From Irregularibacter muris (GTDB lineage: Bacteria; Bacillota; Clostridia; Eubacteriales; Garciellaceae): DNA of 64,000 nucleotides. Position numbers and translations under genes: made by a program. The stretch covers positions 186,001 through 250,000 of the forward strand of contig NZ_JANKAS010000002.1 in assembly GCF_024622505.1 (NCBI RefSeq). The letters run 5' to 3'. Shown here piece by piece: positions 45,411 through 53,131 of this stretch (the stretch's first letter is position 1; every line of letters begins with the position of its first letter). Under the pieces are notes generated by a model. The model had not been told where the DNA came from, did no database searches, and worked only from the letters and a program-made list of their open reading frames with translations.

Positions 45411-45459
45411 TTATATTAAAATACCAATAGTGCTTTTATTATAAAAGGAGTGAGTTTAT

Positions 45460-46179
45460 ATGAGATTACAAAAATATCTTGCCTATTGCGGAATTGCTTC
45501 GAGAAGAAAAAGCGAAGAATACATAAAAAATGGTAGAGTGAAAATAAATGGTGAAATAACAAGGGAGTTGGGAAAGAAGATTAATCCTCAAATGGATGTC
45601 ATTGAATTTGATAACATAGTGGTTAAAAATATACAGGAGCATATGTATATTCTTTTAAATAAACCCATAGGTTTTGTGACTACGGTAGAAGATCAATTTA
45701 ATAGAAAGACAGTAATCGATTTAGTAAACCAGGTCAATGAAAGAATTTATCCCGTGGGGCGCTTGGATTATGATACTGAAGGATTATTAATTTTAACCAA
45801 TGATGGTAATTTAACTTATAAGCTAACTCACCCAAAATATGAGATACAAAAGGAATACATAGCAGAAATTAGAGGAATTCCTACCAAAGAAAAGATACAA
45901 TCCTTCAAAGAAGGTTTGGAAATTGATAACTACATTACCTCCCCTGCAGGATTTGACATTATTCATATTAAGAATGGAAATACAACAACGAAAATTACAA
46001 TTCATGAAGGCAAAAATAGGCAAATTAGGAAAATGTGTGATAAAATTGGGCACCCAGTAATTACTCTTAAAAGAATAAAAATGGGAAATATAGAACTGGG
46101 GAATCTACCTAGGGGACAATGGAGAGAGTTAACTGAAAAAGAGATAGAAAATTTAAAAAATCTAGTAAGGGTAGGGTAG
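45460..46179 (+). CDS. rluB: 23S rRNA pseudouridine synthase RluB-type
   Basis: 239 aa. An N-terminal S4 domain (LQKYLAYCGIASRRKSEEYI) is followed by the RsuA-family catalytic domain with the nucleophile Asp in PVGRLDYDTEGLLILTNDG and the C-terminal GKNRQIRKMCD motif. It converts a uridine in 23S rRNA helix 89 to pseudouridine. AAAGGAGTG precedes the ATG. Its leader appears to contain repeat copy A. It may be co-transcribed with the GNAT gene 7 bp downstream. Confidence 0.93.
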   Translation: MRLQKYLAYCGIASRRKSEEYIKNGRVKINGEITRELGKKINPQMDVIEFDNIVVKNIQEHMYILLNKPIGFVTTVEDQFNRKTVIDLVNQVNERIYPVGRLDYDTEGLLILTNDGNLTYKLTHPKYEIQKEYIAEIRGIPTKEKIQSFKEGLEIDNYITSPAGFDIIHIKNGNTTTKITIHEGKNRQIRKMCDKIGHPVITLKRIKMGNIELGNLPRGQWRELTEKEIENLKNLVRVG

Positions 46180-46186
46180 ATATAGA

Positions 46187-46612
46187 ATGATTGAATTTAC
46201 TAAAATGAAGGATGTAGACATTAAAAATTTTTTGAAGTTTATAAATGAAAATGAAATAGAGATAAATAATATAGAAAAACATTTTTTAGACATATTTTTA
46301 GTTAAGTACGGAGAAAAAATCTATGGATTTAGCATTCTTACCCTACAAGTAAATCAATGTATTCTTGAAGAAGTATTTATTACGCCTGCTGAAAGATCAA
46401 AAGGCTATGGTGATGGCCTTTTGCGTTCTATGTTAAATTATGCCTATTGTATGAGTATAGAAAAAGCATATTATTTAAGGGAAAATCCAAAAGTATATGG
46501 CTTTTTATTAAAAGAAGGTTTTAATAGAGAGAAAACTGCAAATAATAATATTATATTCACTGTAAACTTAAAAGATTTTTTCACAAAACCCTGTGCAGGC
46601 GGCAAAAAATAG
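46187..46612 (+). CDS. GNAT-family N-acetyltransferase-like protein
   Basis: 141 aa. The central part shows the acetyl-CoA-binding pattern VFITPAERSKGYGDGLLRSM (Q/R-x-x-G-x-G/A type) followed by a helix and the usual ENPKVYGFLLKEGF near the end. The N-terminal third is divergent. The substrate cannot be told. A terminal CAGGKK tail is unusual but not interpretable. It starts 7 bp after rluB with a weak ribosome site (AGATATAG), so expression may depend on coupling. Confidence 0.75.
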   Translation: MIEFTKMKDVDIKNFLKFINENEIEINNIEKHFLDIFLVKYGEKIYGFSILTLQVNQCILEEVFITPAERSKGYGDGLLRSMLNYAYCMSIEKAYYLRENPKVYGFLLKEGFNREKTANNNIIFTVNLKDFFTKPCAGGKK

Positions 46613-46614
46613 CT

Positions 46615-46642
46615 TTAACTTAAAAAGTATTTTTGGTATAAT
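46615..46642 (+). promoter_or_regulatory. Sigma-A promoter of speE-speB
   Basis: TTAACT (46615-46620), 16 bp, TATAAT (46637-46642) preceded by an extended -10 TGG. It is located 40 bp before the speE start. Confidence 0.6.
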
Positions 46643-46681
46643 TTTGTTCTATATGAAATAAATAATGGGAGGAAAATAATT

Positions 46682-47509
46682 ATGGAAATGTGGTTTACTG
46701 AGAAACAAACAGAAAATGTAGGCATAACTTGTAAGACCGGTAAGACTATACATATGGAAAAAACTGAATATCAAGATTTGGCTTTAATAGATACTCTTCA
46801 ATTTGGTAAAATGTTAGTTTTAGATGGGACTGTGCAAACAACAGAGAAAGATGAGTTTATCTACCATGAGATGATAACCCATGTACCACTTTTTACTCAT
46901 CCAAATCCTAAGAAAGTCCTGGTTATAGGGGGAGGCGATGGTGGAACCATAAGAGAAATTTTAAAACATCCATCGGTAGAAAAAGCTGTTTTGGTTGAAA
47001 TTGATAATAAGGTTGTAGAGGTAAGTAAAAAATATCTTCCGACGATTAGCTGCTCTTTAGATGATTCAAGAGTAAGTGTATTGATTGAAGATGGCATAAA
47101 ATATGTGCAAAATAATAAAAATGAATTTGATGTTATTATGGTTGACTCAACTGACCCTGTTGGACCGGCGGTTGGACTTTTTGCTGTAGATTTTTATCAA
47201 GCAATTTATCAAGCCTTAAAAGAGGACGGCCTTTTCGTGGCACAAACTGAATCACCTTTTTATAATAATTCTCTTATTTCTAATGTATATCGGGATATTC
47301 AATCTGTATTCCCAATTACCCAATTGTATCTATGTTCTATACCAACTTATCCTAGTGGCTTGTGGAGCTTTACCATGGGGTCAAAAAAATATCATCCATT
47401 AACTGTAGAACAGTCTAACAAAGCCGAGATTGATACAAAATATTATACAAAAGAAATTCACAAAAGTGCATTTTCCCTGCCTAAATTTGTAGAAGATTTG
47501 TTAAAATAG
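46682..47509 (+). CDS. speE: Spermidine synthase
   Basis: 275 aa aminopropyltransferase making spermidine from putrescine and decarboxylated [20 protein letters not shown] near 80 and ALVEID-like [18 protein letters not shown] bind the cofactor; the gate-keeping [14 protein letters not shown] near 155 carries the catalytic Asp; TQTESPFY-type [10 protein letters not shown] follows. ATG follows GGGAGGA. It lies 10 bp before speB, which supplies putrescine from agmatine. Confidence 0.96.
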   Translation: MEMWFTEKQTENVGITCKTGKTIHMEKTEYQDLALIDTLQFGKMLVLDGTVQTTEKDEFIYHEMITHVPLFTHPNPKKVLVIGGGDGGTIREILKHPSVEKAVLVEIDNKVVEVSKKYLPTISCSLDDSRVSVLIEDGIKYVQNNKNEFDVIMVDSTDPVGPAVGLFAVDFYQAIYQALKEDGLFVAQTESPFYNNSLISNVYRDIQSVFPITQLYLCSIPTYPSGLWSFTMGSKKYHPLTVEQSNKAEIDTKYYTKEIHKSAFSLPKFVEDLLK

Positions 47510-47519
47510 GAGGAGAATA

Positions 47520-48389
47520 ATGGGCATAATAAAAGAAAGCATAGATAATCATGTGAAATTTATCGGAAGTATGGATCACTATAGTCATGCTGATATTATT
47601 ATAGTCGGTGCACCCATGGACTATACGGTAAGTTTTAAACCAGGTTCTAGGTTTGGCCCACAAAAAATACGAGAATTATCTCTAGCGTTAGAAACCTATA
47701 GTCCATATTTAAATAGAGAGTTAGAGAAAAAGAAGTATTACGATTATGGTGATTTAGAGCTTCCCTTTGGCAATGTGAAAAATAGCTTAGAGATAATTGG
47801 GGAGGCAGCACAGGAAATATTGCAAGATAATAAAATCCCTATTTTTCTTGGGGGAGAACATCTAATTAGTCTTCCAATAATTGAAAAAATGGCGTCTAAA
47901 TATAAGGAAGATTTAATTATTCTTCATTTTGATGCCCATACCGATCTACGAGATGAATATTTTAACGAATATAATTCCCACGCCACTGTGATTAAACAAG
48001 CAACTAATTTTGTATCTCCTAAGAATATTTATCAATTTGGAATTAGATCTGGAACCAAGCAAGAATTCCAATGGGCCCAAAAAAATAGTAATTTATTTAT
48101 GGGAGAGGTCTTGCAACCGCTAAAATCTATTCTACACAAATTACAGGGACATCCCATTTACTTAACTATTGATATTGATGTGCTAGATCCAGCATTTGCA
48201 CCTGGAACTGGAACCCCTGAAGCAGGTGGTATTACATCAAAAGAGCTGTTTGAATCCATTCATTTGCTAAAAGATTTGAATATTATTGGAATGGACTTAG
48301 TAGAGGTTTTGCCCATGTGTGATTTGGGAGATATAACGGCTGCCGTGGCCTGTAAAGCAATTAGAGAGTGTATACTTTCATTTTTATAA
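47520..48389 (+). CDS. speB: Agmatinase
   Basis: 289 aa ureohydrolase that splits agmatine into putrescine and urea. The manganese-binding motifs are complete: GGEHLISLP near 119, HFDAHTDLRDEY near 140, and IDIDVLDPAFAPGTGTPEAGG near 222, the latter split as IDIDVLDPAFAPG and TGTPEAGG. AGGAGAATA precedes the ATG. With speE this gives agmatine to spermidine; arginine decarboxylase and SAM decarboxylase are not in the window. Confidence 0.95.
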   Translation: MGIIKESIDNHVKFIGSMDHYSHADIIIVGAPMDYTVSFKPGSRFGPQKIRELSLALETYSPYLNRELEKKKYYDYGDLELPFGNVKNSLEIIGEAAQEILQDNKIPIFLGGEHLISLPIIEKMASKYKEDLIILHFDAHTDLRDEYFNEYNSHATVIKQATNFVSPKNIYQFGIRSGTKQEFQWAQKNSNLFMGEVLQPLKSILHKLQGHPIYLTIDIDVLDPAFAPGTGTPEAGGITSKELFESIHLLKDLNIIGMDLVEVLPMCDLGDITAAVACKAIRECILSFL

Positions 48390-48410
48390 AAATATTAACG
48401 CTTCCATAGG

Positions 48411-48446
48411 ATATTAACTGCAAAATTTTGCAGTTAATATTTTTAT
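48411..48446 (+). terminator. Rho-independent terminator of speE-speB
   Basis: A 30-bp perfect palindrome of two 15-bp arms centred at 48425/48426 (core AACTGCAAAATTTTGCAGTT) runs into TTTTAT. Confidence 0.8.
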
Positions 48447-48475
48447 AAAAATAGAGTTATTTAAGGAGGAGCCAA

Positions 48476-49042
48476 ATGGAATTATTGTTTGAGAACATTA
48501 CTAGTCTTGCACAATATTTTATATATCAAATTATATCCCCTGGGGACTATGCCATAGATGGCACCGCTGGCAATGGCAATGACACTTTATTTTTAGCTAA
48601 TCTTGTAGCTGAGCAGGGAAAGGTATTTAGTTTTGATATTCAAAAGCAAGCAATTGATAAAACGAAAGAAAAATTAATGAATTCTCTTTTATTTCAAAGG
48701 GTAGAATTGCTTCATTGCAGTCATGAAAATATATCAAAATACGTAAATGTAAAAGTCAAGGGAGCAATGTTTAATTTAGGTTACCTTCCGAGGGGAGATC
48801 ATGCCATTACCACTAAGGGAGATAGTACTGTTATGGCTATAGAACAAACTTTAGAGCTGTTATTGCCAAAGGGAATAATCACTATATGTGTTTATCATGG
48901 TCATCCCGAGGGGAAAAATGAACAAAAGCAAGTATTATCTTTTGTTCATCAATTAGATAATCAAAAATATAATGTAATCAAAATGGATTATTATAATAAA
49001 TTAAACAATCCACCTCAATTAATCATCATTGAAAAGAAATAG
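48476..49042 (+). CDS. mnmM: tRNA 5-aminomethyl-2-thiouridine methyltransferase MnmM (YtqB family)
   Basis: 188 aa class I methyltransferase. The SAM motif is AIDGTAGNGNDTLFLA near 25; FDIQKQAIDKT and the family-specific FNLGYLPRGDHAITT near 100 mark the YtqB group. B. subtilis YtqB is known to complete mnm5s2U34 in tRNA wobble positions. The C-terminal YNKLNNPPQLIIIEKK is also typical. AAGGAGGAG precedes the ATG. The gene sits alone between the speB terminator and a convergent minus-strand gene. Confidence 0.85.
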   Translation: MELLFENITSLAQYFIYQIISPGDYAIDGTAGNGNDTLFLANLVAEQGKVFSFDIQKQAIDKTKEKLMNSLLFQRVELLHCSHENISKYVNVKVKGAMFNLGYLPRGDHAITTKGDSTVMAIEQTLELLLPKGIITICVYHGHPEGKNEQKQVLSFVHQLDNQKYNVIKMDYYNKLNNPPQLIIIEKK

Positions 49043-49047
49043 AATCA

Positions 49048-49704
49048 TTATTTTTGTAAGTTTTCTTTACAATTTTCATGAACATAAATACGATACTTAC
49101 GATTACTATGATAGGTAATGATTTTCACTATAGAATAATCCAGGATTTTCATTCCACATAACAAGCAATAATAATTCGATTTATTAATTTTATCAATAGA
49201 AGTATTCCAAGCTAAATTACCATACTTTTTCCAACTTTTCCAGCCTGTTTTACATAAACTAGCTCTATTATCATAATCAGCATAAACCCATTTTAATAAT
49301 TGGTGAAAATGAAAGGGATACTTAGTATATTTTATAAAGTTTTCAGGTAATCCCAGGTTAATCGTATAATTTTCAAAGGAAGACTCAATATGATCTTGGA
49401 GGGGATTTTCAATCACGGTACTATACCAATTATATCCTCTTTCAGTAAGCCATATCCTTAAATGATCAAACATATACCCTCTGCAAACATATATTTCTTC
49501 ATTTAGTGGTACATTGAATTTTTCAAACAAATTTGAAACAATATATACAACATAATTTAAATATTCTTTAGATTTAAAATTTTTTTCATTATAATAATCA
49601 ATAGGTATAATACCATATTGATATTCATTAGTTTCTATGCGATAAATACCAATTAAAGTACCACCAACTAAGCTACCACTTCCTGCATCATCAATTTGTA
49701 TCAA
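49048..49704 (-). CDS. Conserved-looking orphan protein with acidic N-terminus and C-terminal Cys pair
   Basis: 218 aa, the only long minus-strand protein gene in the window. It starts with IQIDDAGSGSLVGGTLIG, which has the feel of an RNase H-like first strand (acidic pair then GSG), then IYVCRGYMFDHLRIWLTERGYNW and FHFHQLLKWVYADYDNRASL, and a C-terminal YYCLLCGMKI with a later HENC that could bind zinc. No name can be assigned. TTG 49704 is chosen because TAGGAG lies eight bases upstream; GTG 49713 abuts it. It is convergent with mnmM, with stops only 5 bp apart. Confidence 0.75.
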   Translation of the reverse strand: MIQIDDAGSGSLVGGTLIGIYRIETNEYQYGIIPIDYYNEKNFKSKEYLNYVVYIVSNLFEKFNVPLNEEIYVCRGYMFDHLRIWLTERGYNWYSTVIENPLQDHIESSFENYTINLGLPENFIKYTKYPFHFHQLLKWVYADYDNRASLCKTGWKSWKKYGNLAWNTSIDKINKSNYYCLLCGMKILDYSIVKIITYHSNRKYRIYVHENCKENLQK

Positions 49705-49850
49705 AAATATCACTCCTAAGTTTGTTTTGAAATTATTATTCTCATTTTAGATAGTATTTGTAGATAAAGAAAACTTATAATAAAACTGATATAATTTATA
49801 TATTAGCCCCATAGTAATTTCTTCATATCAAAAAATAAGGAGAGTAAATC

Positions 49851-50022
49851 ATGGCCAATAGTGATAATATTAAATTAATAAGCAGGAAAATAGTAGAAAA
49901 AGATGAACAAATTTATCAAATAGTAGATTTTTTAAACAAAAGTCTAAAGGAAAAAAATTTAATTTTTGGATTATGTTTAAAAGATTCTACGAAGATGGAA
50001 ATTTCTATATATGAATCATGAC
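49851..50022 (+). pseudogene. DUF4264 (YpmA-like) small protein gene with +1 frameshift
   Basis: ATG 49851 after AAGGAGAG opens a frame reading SRKIVEKDEQIYQIVDFLNK then SLKEKNLIFGLCLK, the DUF4264/YpmA pattern (IYKIVDFLN..LK.KNLIFGL). After a run of five A at 49979-49983 the frame continues KRFYEDGNFYI and stops at 50013-50015. Removing one A instead gives DSTKMEISIYES and a stop at 50020-50022, which fits the family's ISIYE-type ending and length (about 57 aa). It is therefore either a one-base insertion (decayed gene), a sequencing error, or, less likely, programmed shifting. The family assignment is from memory. Confidence 0.65.
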
Positions 50023-50027
50023 GACCT

Positions 50028-50100
50028 TGTTGTGCCAGTTTTAAAGAGATTTGCTTTATAAAAGCTTGAATTTGTTAGTAAAACAGGAAAAATGATGTTA
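50028..50100 (+). repeat. Possible degenerate relic of the 180-bp element (left half)
   Basis: CTTGTTGTGCCAGTT near 50028 followed by AGAGATTTGCTTT and GAATTTGTTAGTAAA lines up with the left half of copies A and B with small gaps. The right half is not recognisable. Hand alignment, weak. The rest of 50101-50182 is AT-rich with no further feature seen. Confidence 0.35.
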
Positions 50101-50182
50101 AGGAACCCTTAAAAAATTATTAAAACTTTAAAAAGTAACTCGCTCAATAAAGTATTTTAATCATGTAAAAGGAGATCATTCC

Positions 50183-51079
50183 ATGGAAGAACATAGGAAA
50201 CTGGAGAAAAGTAATAATTTAATAGAAAATATTAAAAGACAATACCCCAAACTAAGTAAAAGTCAAAAAATGATTGCTGATTTTATCTTATCTCAATACG
50301 ATAAGGCGGCTTTTATGACAGCTTCTAAGCTAGGGCAGAGTGTAAATGTTAGTGAATCTACGGTAGTAAGGTTTGCAAATACTCTAGGATATAGCGGATA
50401 CCCCAAGTTGCAAAAGGCTTTGCAAGAATTAATTAAAACTAAGCTTACTACGATACAAAGGATGGAATTATCCAACAATCAAATTGCCCAAGATACGTTA
50501 ATTAAGGATGTTTTTAAATCAGATATAGAAAATATTCAAGCTACCTTAGAAGAATTAAATAAAGAAGAATTTACTAAAATTGTAGACAAGCTTTATCATT
50601 CAAGGAGGATTTATATCATTGGATTTAGGACAACAACAGTTCTGACAGAGTTTTTAGGTTTCTATTTAAACTTAATCTTAGACAACGTTACCGTTGTGAC
50701 CTATGGTATTAGTGATATATTTGAGCAGTTGATAAATGTAACATCAGAGGACATGGTCATAGGAATTAGTTTTCCAAGATATTCAAGCAAGACTACTGAA
50801 ATTCTTAAGTTTATTCAAAAGAAAGGTGCCCAGATTATTACCATTACAGATAGTGAGTTGTCTCCTATAATAGAATATAGTGATCATAATTTAATTGCTA
50901 AAAGTAATATGGTATCCTTTGTTGACTCTCTAGTGGCCCCCCTTAGCTTAATAAACGCATTACTAATATCTCTGGGTATGAGGGAAAAAGAGAAAATAAC
51001 CAAGACCTTCAAAGAGTTAGAGAATATATGGGAACAATATGAAATCTATACCAGCAAAGAAAATTTTTCAGAGCAATAA
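50183..51079 (+). CDS. MurR/RpiR-family transcriptional regulator
   Basis: 298 aa. The N-terminal RpiR helix-turn-helix (about 15-90) has QKMIADFILSQYDKAAFMTA and SVNVSESTVVRFANTLGYSG. A C-terminal SIS domain (about 135-270) with RIYIIGFRTTTVLTEFL and IGISFPRYSSKTTEILKFI would bind a phosphosugar. The ligand is unknown. No sugar gene is adjacent; gdhA is 44 bp downstream, so it may act on gdhA or on a distant target. AAGGAGATC precedes the ATG. Confidence 0.88.
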   Translation: MEEHRKLEKSNNLIENIKRQYPKLSKSQKMIADFILSQYDKAAFMTASKLGQSVNVSESTVVRFANTLGYSGYPKLQKALQELIKTKLTTIQRMELSNNQIAQDTLIKDVFKSDIENIQATLEELNKEEFTKIVDKLYHSRRIYIIGFRTTTVLTEFLGFYLNLILDNVTVVTYGISDIFEQLINVTSEDMVIGISFPRYSSKTTEILKFIQKKGAQIITITDSELSPIIEYSDHNLIAKSNMVSFVDSLVAPLSLINALLISLGMREKEKITKTFKELENIWEQYEIYTSKENFSEQ

Positions 51080-51123
51080 AAAACACATGATTTTATTGCC
51101 GATATAATTTAGGAGGAATATAT

Positions 51124-52392
51124 ATGAATAATGATAATTTAAATCCATTTAAAATAGTACAAAATCAACTGAAGGATGTATGTGAAACCTTAGGAGTTGA
51201 ACAAGAGGTATATGATATATTGTGTGAGCCTCAAAAGACATTGGAGTTTTCTATTCCTATAAAAATGGACGATGGAACAACAAAAGTATTTAAAGGATAT
51301 CGATGTCAACATTCTAATATTACAGGTCCTTTTAAAGGAGGAATACGTTATCATCAAAATGTATGCTTAGATGAAGTGAAGGCCTTAGCCACTTGGATGA
51401 CCTTTAAGGTAAATGTTGTGGGCATACCTTATGGTGGCGGTAAAGGGGGAATTTGCGTAAATCCTAAGGAATTATCTAAGCATGAACTTGAAAGACTTAC
51501 AAGAGGCTATATTCACGCTGTTTATCATTTTATTGGACCCGATATTGATATTCCTGCTCCCGATGTCAATACCAATGGTGAAATTATGGCTTGGATGATG
51601 GATGAGTATAGCAAGATTGCCGGATATGATGTTCCGGCTATTGTAACAGGAAAACCCGTGGAGATTGGCGGATCTTTAGGTAGAACCCCTTCAACAGGTT
51701 ATGGTGTGGCCTTAATGGCTAAAATGGCCGCTGAGAAGTTAAATTTACAATTACAAGATTTAAGAGTTTCTGTACAAGGATTTGGAAATGTGGGTTCTTT
51801 TGCTGCACTTACTCTTCAAAACTTAGGAGCTAAAGTTATTGCAGTGACAGGTACAAAGGGTGGTATATATTGTCATAACGAAAAAGGCTTAGATATAAAA
51901 TCATTAATGGCCTATTATAAAGAAAAAGGCACTGTAAAAGGTTTTGAAAAGTATACAGAAGATTGTGATTCAATTCAAAGTACAGATATATTGGGTTTAG
52001 ATGTCGATGTACTATTGCCTTGTGCATTAGAAAATGTAATAACTAGCGAAAATGCCTCGGATATTCGTGCTAAAATAATTGTAGAAGGAGCCAATGGTCC
52101 TACAACTATAGAAGCTAATAAAATTTTAAATGAGAAAGGGATTTTAATCGTTCCAGATATCTTAGCTAATGCAGGGGGAGTAACTGTATCCTACTTTGAG
52201 TGGGTTCAAAATAAGATGGGTTATTATTGGACAGAGGAGGAAGTATATTCTAAATTACAGTTGATTATGAGTAAAGCATTTAAAGAAGTTTGTGAAATTG
52301 AAAAAATACATAATGTTGATATGAGGACAGCAGCATATATGTTATCCGTTAGAAGGATTAGAGAATCTTTAAAAATAAGAGGGCGAATTTAA
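51124..52392 (+). CDS. gdhA: Glutamate dehydrogenase
   Basis: 422 aa. FKGYRCQHSNITGPFKGG then IRYHQN form the glutamate-binding site, PYGGGKGGI near 101 carries the catalytic Lys, and the Rossmann motif VQGFGNVGS near 218 binds the cofactor. Length and sequence fit the hexameric NAD-type (RocG/GluD-like) enzyme of Firmicutes. It converts glutamate and 2-oxoglutarate, central to amino-acid fermentation. AGGAGG precedes the ATG. A TATAAT at 51103-51108 lacks a good -35, so it may be co-transcribed with the RpiR gene. Confidence 0.94.
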   Translation: MNNDNLNPFKIVQNQLKDVCETLGVEQEVYDILCEPQKTLEFSIPIKMDDGTTKVFKGYRCQHSNITGPFKGGIRYHQNVCLDEVKALATWMTFKVNVVGIPYGGGKGGICVNPKELSKHELERLTRGYIHAVYHFIGPDIDIPAPDVNTNGEIMAWMMDEYSKIAGYDVPAIVTGKPVEIGGSLGRTPSTGYGVALMAKMAAEKLNLQLQDLRVSVQGFGNVGSFAALTLQNLGAKVIAVTGTKGGIYCHNEKGLDIKSLMAYYKEKGTVKGFEKYTEDCDSIQSTDILGLDVDVLLPCALENVITSENASDIRAKIIVEGANGPTTIEANKILNEKGILIVPDILANAGGVTVSYFEWVQNKMGYYWTEEEVYSKLQLIMSKAFKEVCEIEKIHNVDMRTAAYMLSVRRIRESLKIRGRI

Positions 52393-52411
52393 ACATCAAC
52401 ATACACCTATG

Positions 52412-52448
52412 ACCTATGAAGACCTACGAAAGATCTCATAGGTTTTTT
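52412..52448 (+). terminator. Rho-independent terminator of gdhA
   Basis: ACCTATGA (52412-52419) pairs with TCATAGGT (52436-52443), 16-nt loop, followed by TTTTT. Confidence 0.75.
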
Positions 52449-52501
52449 AATGTTTTGAAAAATGCTATAATAGGCATGATATTATTATAGGGAGGATGAA
52501 T

Positions 52502-53119
52502 ATGACACGTTTATATTTGATTAGACATGGTGAAACCCTTTGGAATAGAAAAGGAAAAGCACAAGGAATGAAAGATATTCAGTTAACTGATGTTGGAATA
52601 CGTCAGGCCAATTATTTGGCGGAACATCTAAAAAATGAAAATATTGATATTATTTATGCCAGTGATCTTTCTAGAGCCTATGATACTGCTGAAATAATAG
52701 GAAAACATATAAATAAATCTGTTATTCCTCTGCCAGGCATTCGGGAGATGAATTTCGGGCAATGGGAAGGTCTTACAACTAATGAAATAAAAGAAAAGTA
52801 TCATGGTATTTTTAATGATTGGAGCTTAAAACCCCACAATACTCAAATTCCTGAGGCAGAGACTTTATTACAGGTCCAAACAAGATCGCTCAAAGCTGTA
52901 AAAGAAATTATTGAAAAAAATCCTAATAAAAATATTGTTATGGTCTCCCATGGGGTTGCTATAAAAACAATTATTTTTGGACTATTAGACATAGATTTAA
53001 GCTATTATAAAAAAATCAGGCAAGACAATACGGCTATTAATATTATAGATTTCAAAAAAGACTACAATGTACTTGTACAACTAAATGATACATGTCATTT
53101 GAAAAATTTTAAAGAATAA
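52502..53119 (+). CDS. Histidine phosphatase family protein
   Basis: 205 aa. The phosphohistidine motif is LIRHGETLWN near residue 5, with the second catalytic His in VSHGVAIKT near 147 and the acidic REMNFGQWEG near 80. The family includes cobalamin-pathway phosphatase CobC and phosphoglycerate-mutase-like enzymes; the substrate cannot be told and no cobalamin genes are near. GGGAGG fits ATG 52502, not ATG 52496, which abuts it. It lies 12 bp before a flavoprotein gene. Confidence 0.9.
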   Translation: MTRLYLIRHGETLWNRKGKAQGMKDIQLTDVGIRQANYLAEHLKNENIDIIYASDLSRAYDTAEIIGKHINKSVIPLPGIREMNFGQWEGLTTNEIKEKYHGIFNDWSLKPHNTQIPEAETLLQVQTRSLKAVKEIIEKNPNKNIVMVSHGVAIKTIIFGLLDIDLSYYKKIRQDNTAINIIDFKKDYNVLVQLNDTCHLKNFKE

Positions 53120-53131
53120 GAGGTAAAAAGA

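Noticed and set aside
49976-49984. Programmed -1 frameshifting at TTTAAAA in the DUF4264 gene
   Set aside because: The heptamer is slippery, but a -1 shift leads into the wrong frame; the family-like C-terminus needs +1.
52455-52483. TTGAAA ... TATTAT promoter before the histidine phosphatase gene
   Set aside because: The clean TATAAT at 52466 is only 5 bp from TTGAAA, and the alternatives at 17-19 bp are weak.
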